From Zhihengliuella halotolerans (GTDB lineage Bacteria > Actinomycetota > Actinomycetes > Actinomycetales > Micrococcaceae), in contig NZ_SHLA01000001.1 in assembly GCF_004217565.1 (NCBI RefSeq), positions 3,519,061 through 3,583,060 of the forward strand: a stretch of DNA of 64,000 nt, read 5' to 3'. The notes under the pieces were generated by a model. The model saw nothing but the letters and a program-made list of their open reading frames with translations, was not told the DNA's origin and searched no databases. The number at the start of each line of letters is the position of its first letter. Position 1 is the stretch's first letter. Of the stretch, positions 50,330-59,475 are shown piece after piece. The position numbers and the translations under genes are program-made.

Positions 50330-51385
50330 GTGAAGATTTCTGCCCTCGCGCCGGCCCTGCCGGCCGCGCCGAAACCGGCTGCCGCCCGCTGGACGACGGC
50401 CGCGCGCACCCGGACGCTGGCGGTCCTCGCGGCGGTCGTCGTCGTCGGGGTCGTCCTGAGCATCGGCGTCGGCTCCGCCCGCTCGACGCCTGCTGATCTC
50501 TGGCACGCCTTCGTCAGCTACAGCGGGAGCGTCATGGATCTGACGATCCGCGGCATCCGCGTCCCCCGGACCGTCACCGCGCTCGCCGTCGGTGCGGCGC
50601 TCGGCGTCGCCGGCACTCTCGTCCAGGGGCACACCCGCAACCCGATCGCCGAACCCGGGCTGCTCGGCGTCAACCACGGCGCGGCCCTTGCGATCGTCGC
50701 GACAACGGCGGCCGTCGGCCCGCTGGCCTTCCCAGCGCAGGCGGGTCTGGCCTTCGTCGGCGCCCTCGTGGCCTCCCTCGTCGTCTTCGGCATCGGCAGC
50801 GTGGACCGCCGCGGCGGTTCCCCCACGACGCTCGTGCTCGTCGGCGCCGCCGTGACGTCGATGTGCCTCGGCCTCGTCTCGGCGATCGTCCTGCTCAGCG
50901 AGGCCGCTCTGGAGACCCTGCGCTTCTGGCAGGTCGGCTCCGTCGCCGGGCGGTCCGGGGCGCTCGAGCTCCTCTGGCCCGTCCTCCTCGTCGGCGGTCT
51001 CCTCGCCTGGCTGAACGCGACCCAGCTCAACGCCCTCGCGCTCGGCGAGGCCGCGGCGACGAGCCTGGGCGTGACCACGGCACGCGCCCGCGGCGTCGGG
51101 CTCGCCGCCCTCGTCCTCCTCGCCGGGGCGGCCGTCACGATCGCGGGCCCCATCGCCTTCGTCGGCCTCCTCGTGCCTCACATCGCCCGGTGGGCCATCG
51201 GCGCCGACTACCGCTGGCTCGTGCCCGCGTCAGCGCTCATCGGCAGCGCGATCGTCCTGCTCTCCGATACCCTCGGCCGGATCATCGCCCGCCCCGGCGA
51301 GCTTCCCGTGGGCGTCGTGGTCGCCCTCGTCGGCGCCCCCGTGTTCGTCTACATCGCGCGTCGGAAACGGGTGGTCTCCGCATGA
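50330..51385 (+). CDS. Iron-siderophore ABC permease (FecCD family), first
   Basis: FecCD/BtuC-type permease of 351 residues with about ten helices. Motifs include RVPRTVTALAVGAALGVAGTLVQGHTRNPIAEPGLLGVNHGAAL and the C-terminal GPIAFVGLLVPHIARWAIG with the ATPase-coupling region. GTG at 50330 follows GGAG. The stop overlaps the start of the second permease. The two form a heterodimer in the membrane. No ATPase gene follows, so an ATPase from elsewhere must drive it. Confidence 0.92.
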   Translation: MKISALAPALPAAPKPAAARWTTAARTRTLAVLAAVVVVGVVLSIGVGSARSTPADLWHAFVSYSGSVMDLTIRGIRVPRTVTALAVGAALGVAGTLVQGHTRNPIAEPGLLGVNHGAALAIVATTAAVGPLAFPAQAGLAFVGALVASLVVFGIGSVDRRGGSPTTLVLVGAAVTSMCLGLVSAIVLLSEAALETLRFWQVGSVAGRSGALELLWPVLLVGGLLAWLNATQLNALALGEAAATSLGVTTARARGVGLAALVLLAGAAVTIAGPIAFVGLLVPHIARWAIGADYRWLVPASALIGSAIVLLSDTLGRIIARPGELPVGVVVALVGAPVFVYIARRKRVVSA

Positions 51386-52515
51386 GCCAGCGTCTCCTTC
51401 CGGACGACCGGATCGCCGAACCCCGCGCCGCCGCCAGCGTCCTCCTGGCGGCCGGTACGGCCGCGCCCTCTCCGGCGCGAGCGCACGGCACGACGACGGC
51501 GCGCCGCCGTTACGCCGTCGTCGTCACCGCGGCGCTGGGGCTCGCGACGTTCGCCGCCGCCGCATGGCACATCGCCGTGGGCGGCTCCCTGATCCCGATG
51601 CTCGACGTGGCGGCCAGCCTGCTCGGCATGGCGCCGGATGCGCGCACCGAACTCGTGGTCCTCGAATTTCGCGCGCCCCGCACGGCCGCAGCCGTCCTCG
51701 CCGGTGTCGCGCTGGGCACGGCGGGGGCGCTGACTCAGACCGTGGCTCGGAATCCGTTGGCCAGTCCCGACGTCCTCGGGATCACCAACGGCGCGGCGTT
51801 CGGCGCGGTCGGCGTCACCGTGCTGGCCGGCAGTGCCGGCGGCGTCTCCGGGGCGGCGGCGGCCTTTGGGATGCCGGCCGCGGCCGCGGTGACCGGCTTC
51901 GCTGCCGCGGCGCTCGTCTTCCTGCTCGCATGGAAGGGCGGGCTCGAGTCGAATCGCGTGATCATCGTCGGCCTCGGCGTCGGTGGACTCGCCGCCGCCC
52001 TGACGACGTGGATGCTCACGCTCGGCAGCGTCCAGGACGCAGGCAAGGCGCTGACGTGGATGTCGGGGACCATCAACGGGCGCGACTGGAACCAGATCGC
52101 CCCGCTTTGGCCGATCATCCTCGTCGGTGTGTGCGCGGCACTGGCCTCCCGGCGGGGGCTGAACATGATCGCTCTGAACCCGGATACCGCCGTCGCGCTC
52201 GGCCTGCGGATCAACGTCACCCGCGTGTGGATCCTCTCGCTCGCGACCCTGCTGGCCGTGGCTGCGACCGTGCTGGCGGGCCCGGTCGCGTTCGTGGCGC
52301 TGGCCAGCCCGCAGATCGCGCGCATGATGACCCGCGGGACGATCCCGCCGGTGCCAGCGGCCGCTCTGGTGGGTGCGCTCTTCCTGCTGCTGGCCGATCT
52401 GCTGGCCGCGCGGACGTTCGAGGTCGCGCTGCCCGCCGGCGTCGCCACGGCGGTCATCGGGGCGCCGTACCTGATGTACCTCGTGATCCGGCAGCAGCGC
52501 CGGCGCACCGCATAG
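51382..52515 (+). CDS. Iron-siderophore ABC permease (FecCD family), second
   Basis: FecCD-type permease of 377 residues. A 45-residue hydrophilic N-terminus precedes ten predicted helices with FRAPRTAAAVLAGVALGTAGALTQTVARNPLASPDVLGITNGAA and AGPVAFVALASPQIARMMTRG. ATG at 51382 overlaps the stop of the first permease. It partners with it for ferric-siderophore import. The next gene is an unrelated lipoprotein after 120 bases, so the usual FecE/FhuC ATPase is absent from the cluster. Confidence 0.92.
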   Translation: MSQRLLPDDRIAEPRAAASVLLAAGTAAPSPARAHGTTTARRRYAVVVTAALGLATFAAAAWHIAVGGSLIPMLDVAASLLGMAPDARTELVVLEFRAPRTAAAVLAGVALGTAGALTQTVARNPLASPDVLGITNGAAFGAVGVTVLAGSAGGVSGAAAAFGMPAAAAVTGFAAAALVFLLAWKGGLESNRVIIVGLGVGGLAAALTTWMLTLGSVQDAGKALTWMSGTINGRDWNQIAPLWPIILVGVCAALASRRGLNMIALNPDTAVALGLRINVTRVWILSLATLLAVAATVLAGPVAFVALASPQIARMMTRGTIPPVPAAALVGALFLLLADLLAARTFEVALPAGVATAVIGAPYLMYLVIRQQRRRTA

Positions 52516-52635
52516 ACCGTGCGGGAGGAGGCCCGCGAGAACGCACAAGCTGTACAGGAGGTGCTCACAACCTGGGCATAGCCTGCGGCGTCAGGCTGGA
52601 GGGGAAACAGAAACCCGCCACCTGAAAGTGACCTC

Positions 52636-54198
52636 ATGAAACTCCCCCGCGCCGCCACCGCCGCCCTCTCCACCCTGACCGCCGTCGTGCTGGCCGGCTC
52701 CCTCGCCGCCTGTTCCAGCGCTTCCGGCGACACCGCTGAGACCGCTGCCGGAGCCAGCACCGCCTCCGCTGGCGCCACCGGCAGCGAGACGGACGCGGCC
52801 GACGTCTCCCTCGACGACCTCGGCGCCGACACCCACTTCTCCGAATCCGACCTCGAATGGGACGAGGCAGATGTCGTCGACGTGAGCCTCGCCGACGGCG
52901 CCAGCAGCGGCGGCGAGGGCGTCGAGGTCGTTGGCGACGCGGTCACCATCACCGCGGCCGGCGTCTACCGGTTGAGCGGCACCCTCGTCGACGGCACGGT
53001 GAACGTGGCCGCGGGGGAGGAGGACGACGTCGTGCTGATACTCGACGGGGTTGACATCGCCTCGGGCATCGGCTCGCCGCTGACCGCGACCACGGCCGAC
53101 GAGGTCACCGTGTACCTCGCCGAGGGCAGCGGGAACCGGCTCGTCGACGCGGTCGACTACGCGGAAACCGACTTGCCCACCGCGACGATCGCGGCGGCGA
53201 CGGACCTGACGATCGCCGGACCCGGAAGCCTTGAGCTGACCGGCAACGCGAACGACGCCATCAACACCAAGGACGGGCTCGTCCTCGCGGGCGGGAACGT
53301 CAGCATCGCCGCCGTCGACGACGGCATCCGCGGCAAGGACTACGTGGCCGTGACCGGCGGGACGTGGCAGATCAGCGCGGCCGACGACGGCTTGAAATCT
53401 GACGACGAGGAGGATGCGGACCGCGGCTGGGTGCTCGTCGGCGGAGGGGCGCTGGAGATCGACGCGGGGGACGACGGCGTCAAGGCCGTCAACACCGTGC
53501 GCGTCGCCGGCGGCGCCGTGACCGTGACGGGCTCCTACGAGGGGATCGAGGCCGCGCACGTGCTGATCGAGTCGGGGGACGTGGACGTGACTTCGAGCGA
53601 CGACGGGATCAATGCCGCGGGCGCCTCGGCGGAGGCGTCGGCAGGTGGGATGGGCGGGCAGGGCTCGGGCGACTACACCGTGGAGATCTCCGGCGGCGAG
53701 GTCACCATCGACGCCGAGGGCGACGGCCTGGACTCGAACGGGACCGCGTCGATCTCCGGCGGAACCGTCGTGATCAACGGCCCGGAGTCCAACGGGAACG
53801 GCGCCCTCGATGTTGACGGCGAGTTGGACGTCTCCGGTGGCACGGTCGTGGCCGCCGGCAGTGCGGGCATGGCGGTGACGCCGTCCGCGGCGTCGGAGCA
53901 GTCGAGCATCCAGCTCACGGCCGACTCGGCCCTGCCGGCGGGCACCGTGATCCAGGTCGTGGATGCGGACGAGGAGCTGCTGACGACGTTCGTCACCGCC
54001 AAGGAGGCGCAGTCCATCGTGCTCTCGACCGAGGGCATGACCGACGGCGCGGAGTACACCGTCTACACGGGAGGCGCGGCCGACGGGGCGGGCCTGACGG
54101 AGGGCTCGCTCGACGGCGCCGCCGAGTACGCGGTGCTCACGGGCGGCGAGTACACCGCCGGGCAGATGGGCGGCATGGGCGGGCGGCAGCGCCCGTAG
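52636..54198 (+). CDS. Beta-helix carbohydrate-binding-domain lipoprotein
   Basis: Lipoprotein of 520 residues with lipobox LAAC at about residue 26 and an acidic Ala/Ser/Gly-rich linker to about 80. The rest is a right-handed beta-helix with short repeating turns such as NDAINTKDGLVLAGGNVSIAAVDDGIRGKD, DDGLKSDDE, DDGVKAVNTVRVAGGAVTV and DGLDSNGTASISGG. This fits the Cthe_2159-type domain (DUF4353), a calcium- and polygalacturonate-binding fold. A GGMGGQGSGD loop at about 340 and a GGMGGRQRP end are glycine-rich. The very acidic composition suits calcium binding outside the cell. Pectin or cellulose binding is inferred from the family. Confidence 0.82.
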   Translation: MKLPRAATAALSTLTAVVLAGSLAACSSASGDTAETAAGASTASAGATGSETDAADVSLDDLGADTHFSESDLEWDEADVVDVSLADGASSGGEGVEVVGDAVTITAAGVYRLSGTLVDGTVNVAAGEEDDVVLILDGVDIASGIGSPLTATTADEVTVYLAEGSGNRLVDAVDYAETDLPTATIAAATDLTIAGPGSLELTGNANDAINTKDGLVLAGGNVSIAAVDDGIRGKDYVAVTGGTWQISAADDGLKSDDEEDADRGWVLVGGGALEIDAGDDGVKAVNTVRVAGGAVTVTGSYEGIEAAHVLIESGDVDVTSSDDGINAAGASAEASAGGMGGQGSGDYTVEISGGEVTIDAEGDGLDSNGTASISGGTVVINGPESNGNGALDVDGELDVSGGTVVAAGSAGMAVTPSAASEQSSIQLTADSALPAGTVIQVVDADEELLTTFVTAKEAQSIVLSTEGMTDGAEYTVYTGGAADGAGLTEGSLDGAAEYAVLTGGEYTAGQMGGMGGRQRP

Positions 54199-54345
54199 CC
54201 GGCCGGCCGGGCGGATCGGGGGCGCGCAGGCTGAGCGTGCATTGTGTGGAACTGGATGTCAAGTATTGAGACTGAATCCCAAACCCTCTATTGTCGACCG
54301 TGTGACGTACATCATGAACCCCCGCCTCGACCGAGGAGCCCGACC

Positions 54346-55917
54346 ATGACCGGACCCGTTTCCCACCTGACCCTGTCCGTAGCCGCCGTGCTGGCCGAAT
54401 CGGCCGCCCGGCACGCGGACCGCACGGCGATCACGGTCGGCGGGCAGGGCACCACCTATGCGCAGCTGTGGGAGCAGGCCCGGGCCTACGCCGGTGCCCT
54501 GCGCGACGCCGGCATCGGCGAGAACGACCGGGTGGCGGTCCTCATCCCGAACGTCACCGACTTCGCGCGGGTCTACTACGCCGTCCTGAGCCTCGGCGCC
54601 GTCGTCGTTCCGATCCACGCGCTCCTCAAGCGCCACGAGATCGCCTACGTGCTCGAGGATGCCGCCGCCGGCCTGATGATCTGCGCGGCCCCGCTGCTGG
54701 GTGAGGGTGCCGCCGGGGCCGAACAGGCGGGTGTGCCGACGTACTCGGTGCTCGCCCCGGAGGAGGCCGGCACCGACCGGCTCGAAGACCGCGCCGCCGC
54801 GGCCGTCCCGATCGACGACTACCTGCCACGGCACCCGGAGGACATCGCCACGATCCTCTACACCTCGGGCACGACCGGCAAACCGAAAGGCGCCCTCGGC
54901 ACCCACCTGGCGCTCGTGGAGCAGACCAACGCGATGCTGCTCGACACCCTGGATCTGCGCCCCGGTGACCGGCTCTTCGGCGGGCTGCCGCTTTTCCACA
55001 CGTTCGGTCAGACCGCAGTGCTCAACTGCGGTCTGCGCGCGGGGGCGGAGATCCTGCTGCTGCCCAGATTCACGGGCCCGGAGGCCCTGGATCTGGTGCT
55101 GGGGCACGGGGTGAACGTCTTCTTCGGGGTGCCGACGATGTATGTGGCGCTGCTCGAGGCCGCCGCCGCAGGTGAGGGCCGGCCCGATGCGCTGCGCTAC
55201 GCCGTCTCCGGCGGCGCCTCGCTACCCGTGGCATTGCTCGAGGCGTTCGAGGAGCGGTTCGGGGCGAAGGTCTATGAGGGCTATGGGCTCACGGAGACCT
55301 CGCCGGTGGCGTGCTTCAACCGGGTCGGCCGCGACCCGCGACCCGGGACGGTCGGCACCCCGATCTGGGGCGTGCAGGTCGAGATCGCCGATCCGCTGGA
55401 GACCGGGCGGATCGACCTGCTGCCCCGCGGAGAGCTCGGCGAGATCGTCGTCCGCGGTCACAACCTGTTTTCGGGCTATCTGAACCGGCCGGAAGCCACC
55501 GCGGAGGCGGTCGTGGACGGCTGGTTCAGGACCGGTGATCTGGGAACCAAGGACGACGACGACTATGTCCGCATCGTCGACCGCACCAAGGACATGATCC
55601 TGCGTAACGGATACAACGTCTATCCGCGTGAGGTCGAGGAGGCGCTGCTCGAACACCCGGGTATCACCAACGCCGCCGTCTACGGCGTCCCGGACGAGAA
55701 GCACGGTCAGGAGGTGGCCGCGGCCATCACGGTCGACGCGGCCGCAGGGCTCGACGCTGCAGCGGTCAAGGAATGGATCGCCGGGCGCCTCGCCGCCTAC
55801 AAGTACCCCCGCCGGGTGGAGATCGTGGCCGAGTTCCCGCTGGGCCCGAGCGGCAAAATCCTCAAACGCGAACTCGCTGCGCGGCACGACCAGCAGTTCG
55901 CGGCCAACGAATCCTGA
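54346..55917 (+). CDS. Long-chain fatty acid--CoA ligase (AMP-dependent synthetase)
   Basis: ANL-superfamily ligase of 523 residues that activates a fatty acid through an acyl-adenylate to acyl-CoA. Motifs are the P-loop-like TILYTSGTTGKPKGA at about 171-185, YEGYGLTETSP at about 309, the hinge TGDLGTKDDDDYVRIVDRTKDMI, and the C-terminal catalytic lysine in GPSGKILKREL. ATG at 54346 follows GAGGAG; the open frame back to 54244 lies in the promoter region. The lipase gene 28 bases downstream would supply free fatty acid. Chain-length preference cannot be read from sequence. Confidence 0.92.
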   Translation: MTGPVSHLTLSVAAVLAESAARHADRTAITVGGQGTTYAQLWEQARAYAGALRDAGIGENDRVAVLIPNVTDFARVYYAVLSLGAVVVPIHALLKRHEIAYVLEDAAAGLMICAAPLLGEGAAGAEQAGVPTYSVLAPEEAGTDRLEDRAAAAVPIDDYLPRHPEDIATILYTSGTTGKPKGALGTHLALVEQTNAMLLDTLDLRPGDRLFGGLPLFHTFGQTAVLNCGLRAGAEILLLPRFTGPEALDLVLGHGVNVFFGVPTMYVALLEAAAAGEGRPDALRYAVSGGASLPVALLEAFEERFGAKVYEGYGLTETSPVACFNRVGRDPRPGTVGTPIWGVQVEIADPLETGRIDLLPRGELGEIVVRGHNLFSGYLNRPEATAEAVVDGWFRTGDLGTKDDDDYVRIVDRTKDMILRNGYNVYPREVEEALLEHPGITNAAVYGVPDEKHGQEVAAAITVDAAAGLDAAAVKEWIAGRLAAYKYPRRVEIVAEFPLGPSGKILKRELAARHDQQFAANES

Positions 55918-55945
55918 ACCCCGCGGACGCACCGAAAGGCACACC

Positions 55946-56764
55946 TTGTCCACTTCTCCAGATTGCACCCCCGTCGACGGGACCCTTGGCCGGATCAGCG
56001 TGTGGCGCTGGGCGGCGAAGTCCCCACGCTTCATCACGGTCATCGCGCACGGGTACGGCGAGCACGCCCGCCGCTACGACCACGTCGCGGAACGCCTGCT
56101 CGCCGTCGGTGCCGAGGTCTTTGCCCCCGATCACTTCGGTCACGGCAGCTCCGAAGGCGAGCGTGTTCTGATCGAGCGGTTTGACGACTACGCCATCGAC
56201 CTGGAGAACGTCGTCGACCGCGCCCGCGAGCAGCACCCGGGGCTGCCCGTCGTCCTGATCGGGCATTCGATGGGAGGCGCCATCTCCACTCGATACATCC
56301 AGCGCGCGGGCCCGGGCGCTTTGAGCGCCCTCGTGCTCAGCGGTCCGCTCCTCGGCGGCAGCCCGCTGGTGGACCTGCTCCAGCACGATCCCCTTCCCGA
56401 CGTCCCGATCGACACCGAAGGGCTCTCGCGTGACCCGGCCACCGGGCGCGCGTATCTCGAAGACCCGCTCGTTCATCACGGGTCCTTTCGCCGCGAGACG
56501 CTGCTCGCGATCCGGGACGCGCTCGACGACGTCGCCGCCGGGCCGGATTTCGCCGGGCTGCCGACCCTGTGGCTGCACGGGGAGGACGACCCGATCGTCC
56601 CGTTCGAACCGGCCGGCCGCGTCGTGCCCCGCCTCATCGGCGAGGCGGGCCGGCGGAAGAGTTACCCCGGCGCCCGGCACGAGATCTTCAACGAGACCAA
56701 CCGGGACGAAGTGATCGAAGATGCGATCGCGTTCATCGACGCAGCGGTCTCCGCGCGCGGCTGA
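55946..56764 (+). CDS. Monoacylglycerol lipase-like alpha/beta hydrolase
   Basis: Hydrolase of 272 residues of the lysophospholipase/monoacylglycerol lipase group. The nucleophile serine is in VLIGHSMGGAIS, the acid D in LHGEDDPIVP and the histidine in PGARHEIFNE. The oxyanion HGYGEHARRYDHVAERL segment is diagnostic. Start TTG at 55946, preceded by AAAGG; no ATG or GTG matches the family N-terminus. It follows the acyl-CoA ligase, so the pair would release and activate fatty acids from glycerides. No signal peptide. Confidence 0.88.
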   Translation: MSTSPDCTPVDGTLGRISVWRWAAKSPRFITVIAHGYGEHARRYDHVAERLLAVGAEVFAPDHFGHGSSEGERVLIERFDDYAIDLENVVDRAREQHPGLPVVLIGHSMGGAISTRYIQRAGPGALSALVLSGPLLGGSPLVDLLQHDPLPDVPIDTEGLSRDPATGRAYLEDPLVHHGSFRRETLLAIRDALDDVAAGPDFAGLPTLWLHGEDDPIVPFEPAGRVVPRLIGEAGRRKSYPGARHEIFNETNRDEVIEDAIAFIDAAVSARG

Positions 56765-56788
56765 ACTCCATGGTCGCCCGCCGTGCGG

Positions 56789-57811
56789 TCACTCCGAGGC
56801 GACCCGCTGCCGGGGCAGGGGAGGGCCTTCGAGGATCCGCACCGCGAGCTCCGCGAGGTCGGCTGCACGCAGCGACGGCCAGCCGTGCAGGGCCTCCCGC
56901 CACTCCGCGGGAACAGCACTCGCGCCGTGCGCGGCACCGCTGAGGGCGCCGGCGATCGCGGCCACGGTGTCGGTGTCGTTTCCGCCGCGCACCGCCCGCT
57001 GCAGCACGTCCTCGAGGCAGAACCCGTGGTGGATCGCCGACCAGGCGCCCTGGAAGGCCTCGACGACCCACGTGTTGTGGGGGAAATCCTCCGGCTGCTT
57101 CGCCTCGGCCACGCCGATGCGTTTGGCCCACACGTCGCGCCGCTCGGCGGGGAGCCAGTAGAGCTGGTCGCGGAGGTTCAGCTGCCCGGTCAGGACCGCC
57201 TTGCGAATGGCCAGGCACCAGAGGACGCACGCGTCCCCGGCGTCGTCGCTCCAGTGCGTGATCTGGGACAGTTGCCTCGCCGCGGTCGCCAGCGCCTCCT
57301 CTTGGCCGGTCCCCAGGAACGCGAGGGCCAGCGGCGCGGTGCGCATGAGGGAGCCGTTGCCGGCTGAGCGCCCGGTGATGATGTGCAGCCGGTGGGAAGA
57401 CTCCCAGGCCTCGCGGGCGGTCGCCTCCTTGAGGCCGCCCAGCACGCGCCGGGTCTGCGCGCCGACCGAGGGGGCCCTCAGATGCCATTCGTGCCAGGCG
57501 GCGACGATCCGGTCCAGCGTCCCCTCGGCCTCAAGCCGGTGCCCGGCCGCCAGCTCGCACGCAATCGCGACAGCCATGGAGGTGTCGTCCGTCCACTCGC
57601 CCGGGGCGTATCCGAAGGGGCCGCCGCCGATCATCGCGATTGATCCGCCCGCGCCCATCGGCGGGCCGAACTCGTAGCCGGCCCCGAGGGCGTCACCGGC
57701 TGCCGCGGCGACGAGCGCGCCCTGGGCGCGATCGCGCTGGGACCACCGGTCCTCGCCGTCGTCGGGGCCGTGTCGGTCGTCCGTGTATCGTGCGAATTGT
57801 GCCGTCTGCAT
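56789..57811 (-). CDS. ADP-ribosylglycohydrolase family protein
   Basis: All-helical dinuclear-magnesium hydrolase of 340 residues that removes ADP-ribose from proteins or small molecules. Metal-site motifs are the first GDALG, then EWTDDTSMAVAIACEL near residue 95, and the C-terminal GGNDTDTVAAIAGALSGA. A further acidic site, SDDAGDACVLWC, lies in the middle. ATG at 57811 is taken with GGGAGA upstream; a longer frame to 57871 is possible. It is convergent with the lipase gene. The substrate is unknown: the family includes DraG, ARH3 and crystallin-like members. Confidence 0.88.
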   Translation of the reverse strand: MQTAQFARYTDDRHGPDDGEDRWSQRDRAQGALVAAAAGDALGAGYEFGPPMGAGGSIAMIGGGPFGYAPGEWTDDTSMAVAIACELAAGHRLEAEGTLDRIVAAWHEWHLRAPSVGAQTRRVLGGLKEATAREAWESSHRLHIITGRSAGNGSLMRTAPLALAFLGTGQEEALATAARQLSQITHWSDDAGDACVLWCLAIRKAVLTGQLNLRDQLYWLPAERRDVWAKRIGVAEAKQPEDFPHNTWVVEAFQGAWSAIHHGFCLEDVLQRAVRGGNDTDTVAAIAGALSGAAHGASAVPAEWREALHGWPSLRAADLAELAVRILEGPPLPRQRVASE

Positions 57812-57994
57812 CGAAAGTCTCCCTGCGTCGAGCTGGTGCGGGACGGCGCGGGGAAATGTGGCGCCGGTCACCGGATTTCAGCGTAATCTGTGATCCTGAG
57901 TGTCGGCCGGGAAATCGTTGAATCCGACGGCATCTGCCCTGCTGTCTGGGCGGAATCGATAGGCTGGAACGGAACTCGAGATGAGGAGGACGGC

Positions 57995-58828
57995 GTGATC
58001 GAATTCCGCGGGGTCGGCAAGACGTACGACGACGGCACCGTGGCCGTCGAGACCTTCAGCTACACGGTCGCGGCCAATAGCCTCGTGGTCCTCGTCGGCT
58101 CCTCGGGGTCGGGCAAGACGACGCTGTTGCGCATCGTGAACCGGATGGTCGAGCCCACGAGGGGCCACGTGCTGGTCGACGGCCGTGACGTTGCCAGCAT
58201 GGACAAGGTTCGGCTCCGGCGCTCGATCGGCTACGTTCTTCAGGCCGGAGGGCTGCTGCCGCACCGCACGGTCGCCGACAACGTTGCGACCGTGCCCGTG
58301 CTCAACGGCGTCGGAAGGCGTCAGGCCCGCGCCGCCGTCGCGTCGCTGATGGAACGGGTCGGGCTCGACCCGGTGCTCGCCACGCGATACCCGGCCCAGC
58401 TCTCCGGCGGCCAGCAGCAGCGCGTGGGGGTCGCACGGGCGCTCGCCGCCGACCCGGACATCCTGCTCATGGATGAGCCGTTCGGTGCCGTCGACCCCAT
58501 CGTCCGACGCGAACTCCAGGACGAGCTGCGGCGGCTGCAGCGCGAACTCGGTAAGACGATCCTGCTCGTGACCCACGACATCGACGAGGCGTTCGGTGTG
58601 GGGGACGAGGTCGTCGTGCTCAAGGAGCGTGGAGTCACCGCGCAGTCCGGCACGCCCGCTCAGATCCTCGCCCACCCCGCTGACGAGTTCGTACGCTCCT
58701 TCATCGGGGCAGACCGTGCCGAGCGCCGCCTCCGGCCCGCCACCGTCGGCGGGAGGCGCGTCCTCGTCGACGACGAGGGCCGGCCGGTGGGCGTCCTGCT
58801 GGGCGAGGAACCGGTGGCCGGGGCATGA
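57995..58828 (+). CDS. opuCA: Osmoprotectant ABC transporter ATPase
   Basis: ATPase of 277 residues for a glycine betaine/carnitine/choline importer. Walker A GSSGSGKTT, Q-loop LQAGGLLPH, signature LSGGQQQRVGVARAL, Walker B ILLMDEPFGAVDP and the switch histidine in THDIDEAF are all present. Unlike OpuCA and ProV it has no tandem CBS domains after the ATPase core, only about 35 residues (RRVLVDDEGRPVGVLLGEEP) that look like a CBS remnant. GTG at 57995 follows GAGGAGG. First of four overlapping genes. Confidence 0.9.
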   Translation: MIEFRGVGKTYDDGTVAVETFSYTVAANSLVVLVGSSGSGKTTLLRIVNRMVEPTRGHVLVDGRDVASMDKVRLRRSIGYVLQAGGLLPHRTVADNVATVPVLNGVGRRQARAAVASLMERVGLDPVLATRYPAQLSGGQQQRVGVARALAADPDILLMDEPFGAVDPIVRRELQDELRRLQRELGKTILLVTHDIDEAFGVGDEVVVLKERGVTAQSGTPAQILAHPADEFVRSFIGADRAERRLRPATVGGRRVLVDDEGRPVGVLLGEEPVAGA

Positions 58829-59475
58829 CCTGGCTCTCGCACGCGTGGGGATGGGTGCTTGAACTGACGTGGGCGCACCTGTGGCTCAGTCTGCCGGCCA
58901 TCCTGCTCAGTGCGGCGATCGCCGTGCCGGTCGGGAGGCTGGCCTTCCGGCGGCCCCGGCTGGGCGGGCCCCTGCTCTCGGGCGCGAGCCTCCTCTACGC
59001 GATCCCGGCGCTGCCGCTGCTGATCATCGTCCCCGCCATCTTCGGCGTCCCCCTGCGCTCGTCGGCGACGATCGTCATCGCGCTCACGATCTACGGTGCC
59101 GCGCTCATGGTCCGGACGGCCGCCGACGCGTTCGCGTCCGTCGATCCCCACGTGCGGCAGGCCGCGCTCGCCGTCGGGCATTCGCCCCGGGAACTGTTCT
59201 GGAAAGTGGACCTGCCGCTCGCGGTGCCCGTCCTCGTGGCGGGCCTGCGCGTGGTCACCGTCAGCACGGTCGGGCTCGTGACGATCGGTGCGCTCATCGG
59301 TGTCCCGAGCCTCGGCACCCTCTTCACGGACGGATTCCAGCGCGGGATCGTCGCCGAGGTCGTCACCGGCCTCGTCGCCACCGTCGTCGTCGCCCTCGTG
59401 CTCGATGCGCTGTGCCTCCTCGCGGGCCGGGCGCTGACGCCGTGGCGGCGGGTGAAGGCGGGAGTCGGCGCATGA
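58825..59475 (+). CDS. opuCB: Osmoprotectant ABC transporter permease, first
   Basis: Permease of 216 residues with about six helices and the binding-protein-dependent transport (EAA-type) loop at AALAVGHSPRELFWKVDLPLAVPVLVAGLRV. Start overlaps the ATPase stop. It forms the translocation channel with the second permease. The ATGA overlaps through the cluster suggest tightly balanced synthesis. Confidence 0.9.
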   Translation: MTWLSHAWGWVLELTWAHLWLSLPAILLSAAIAVPVGRLAFRRPRLGGPLLSGASLLYAIPALPLLIIVPAIFGVPLRSSATIVIALTIYGAALMVRTAADAFASVDPHVRQAALAVGHSPRELFWKVDLPLAVPVLVAGLRVVTVSTVGLVTIGALIGVPSLGTLFTDGFQRGIVAEVVTGLVATVVVALVLDALCLLAGRALTPWRRVKAGVGA

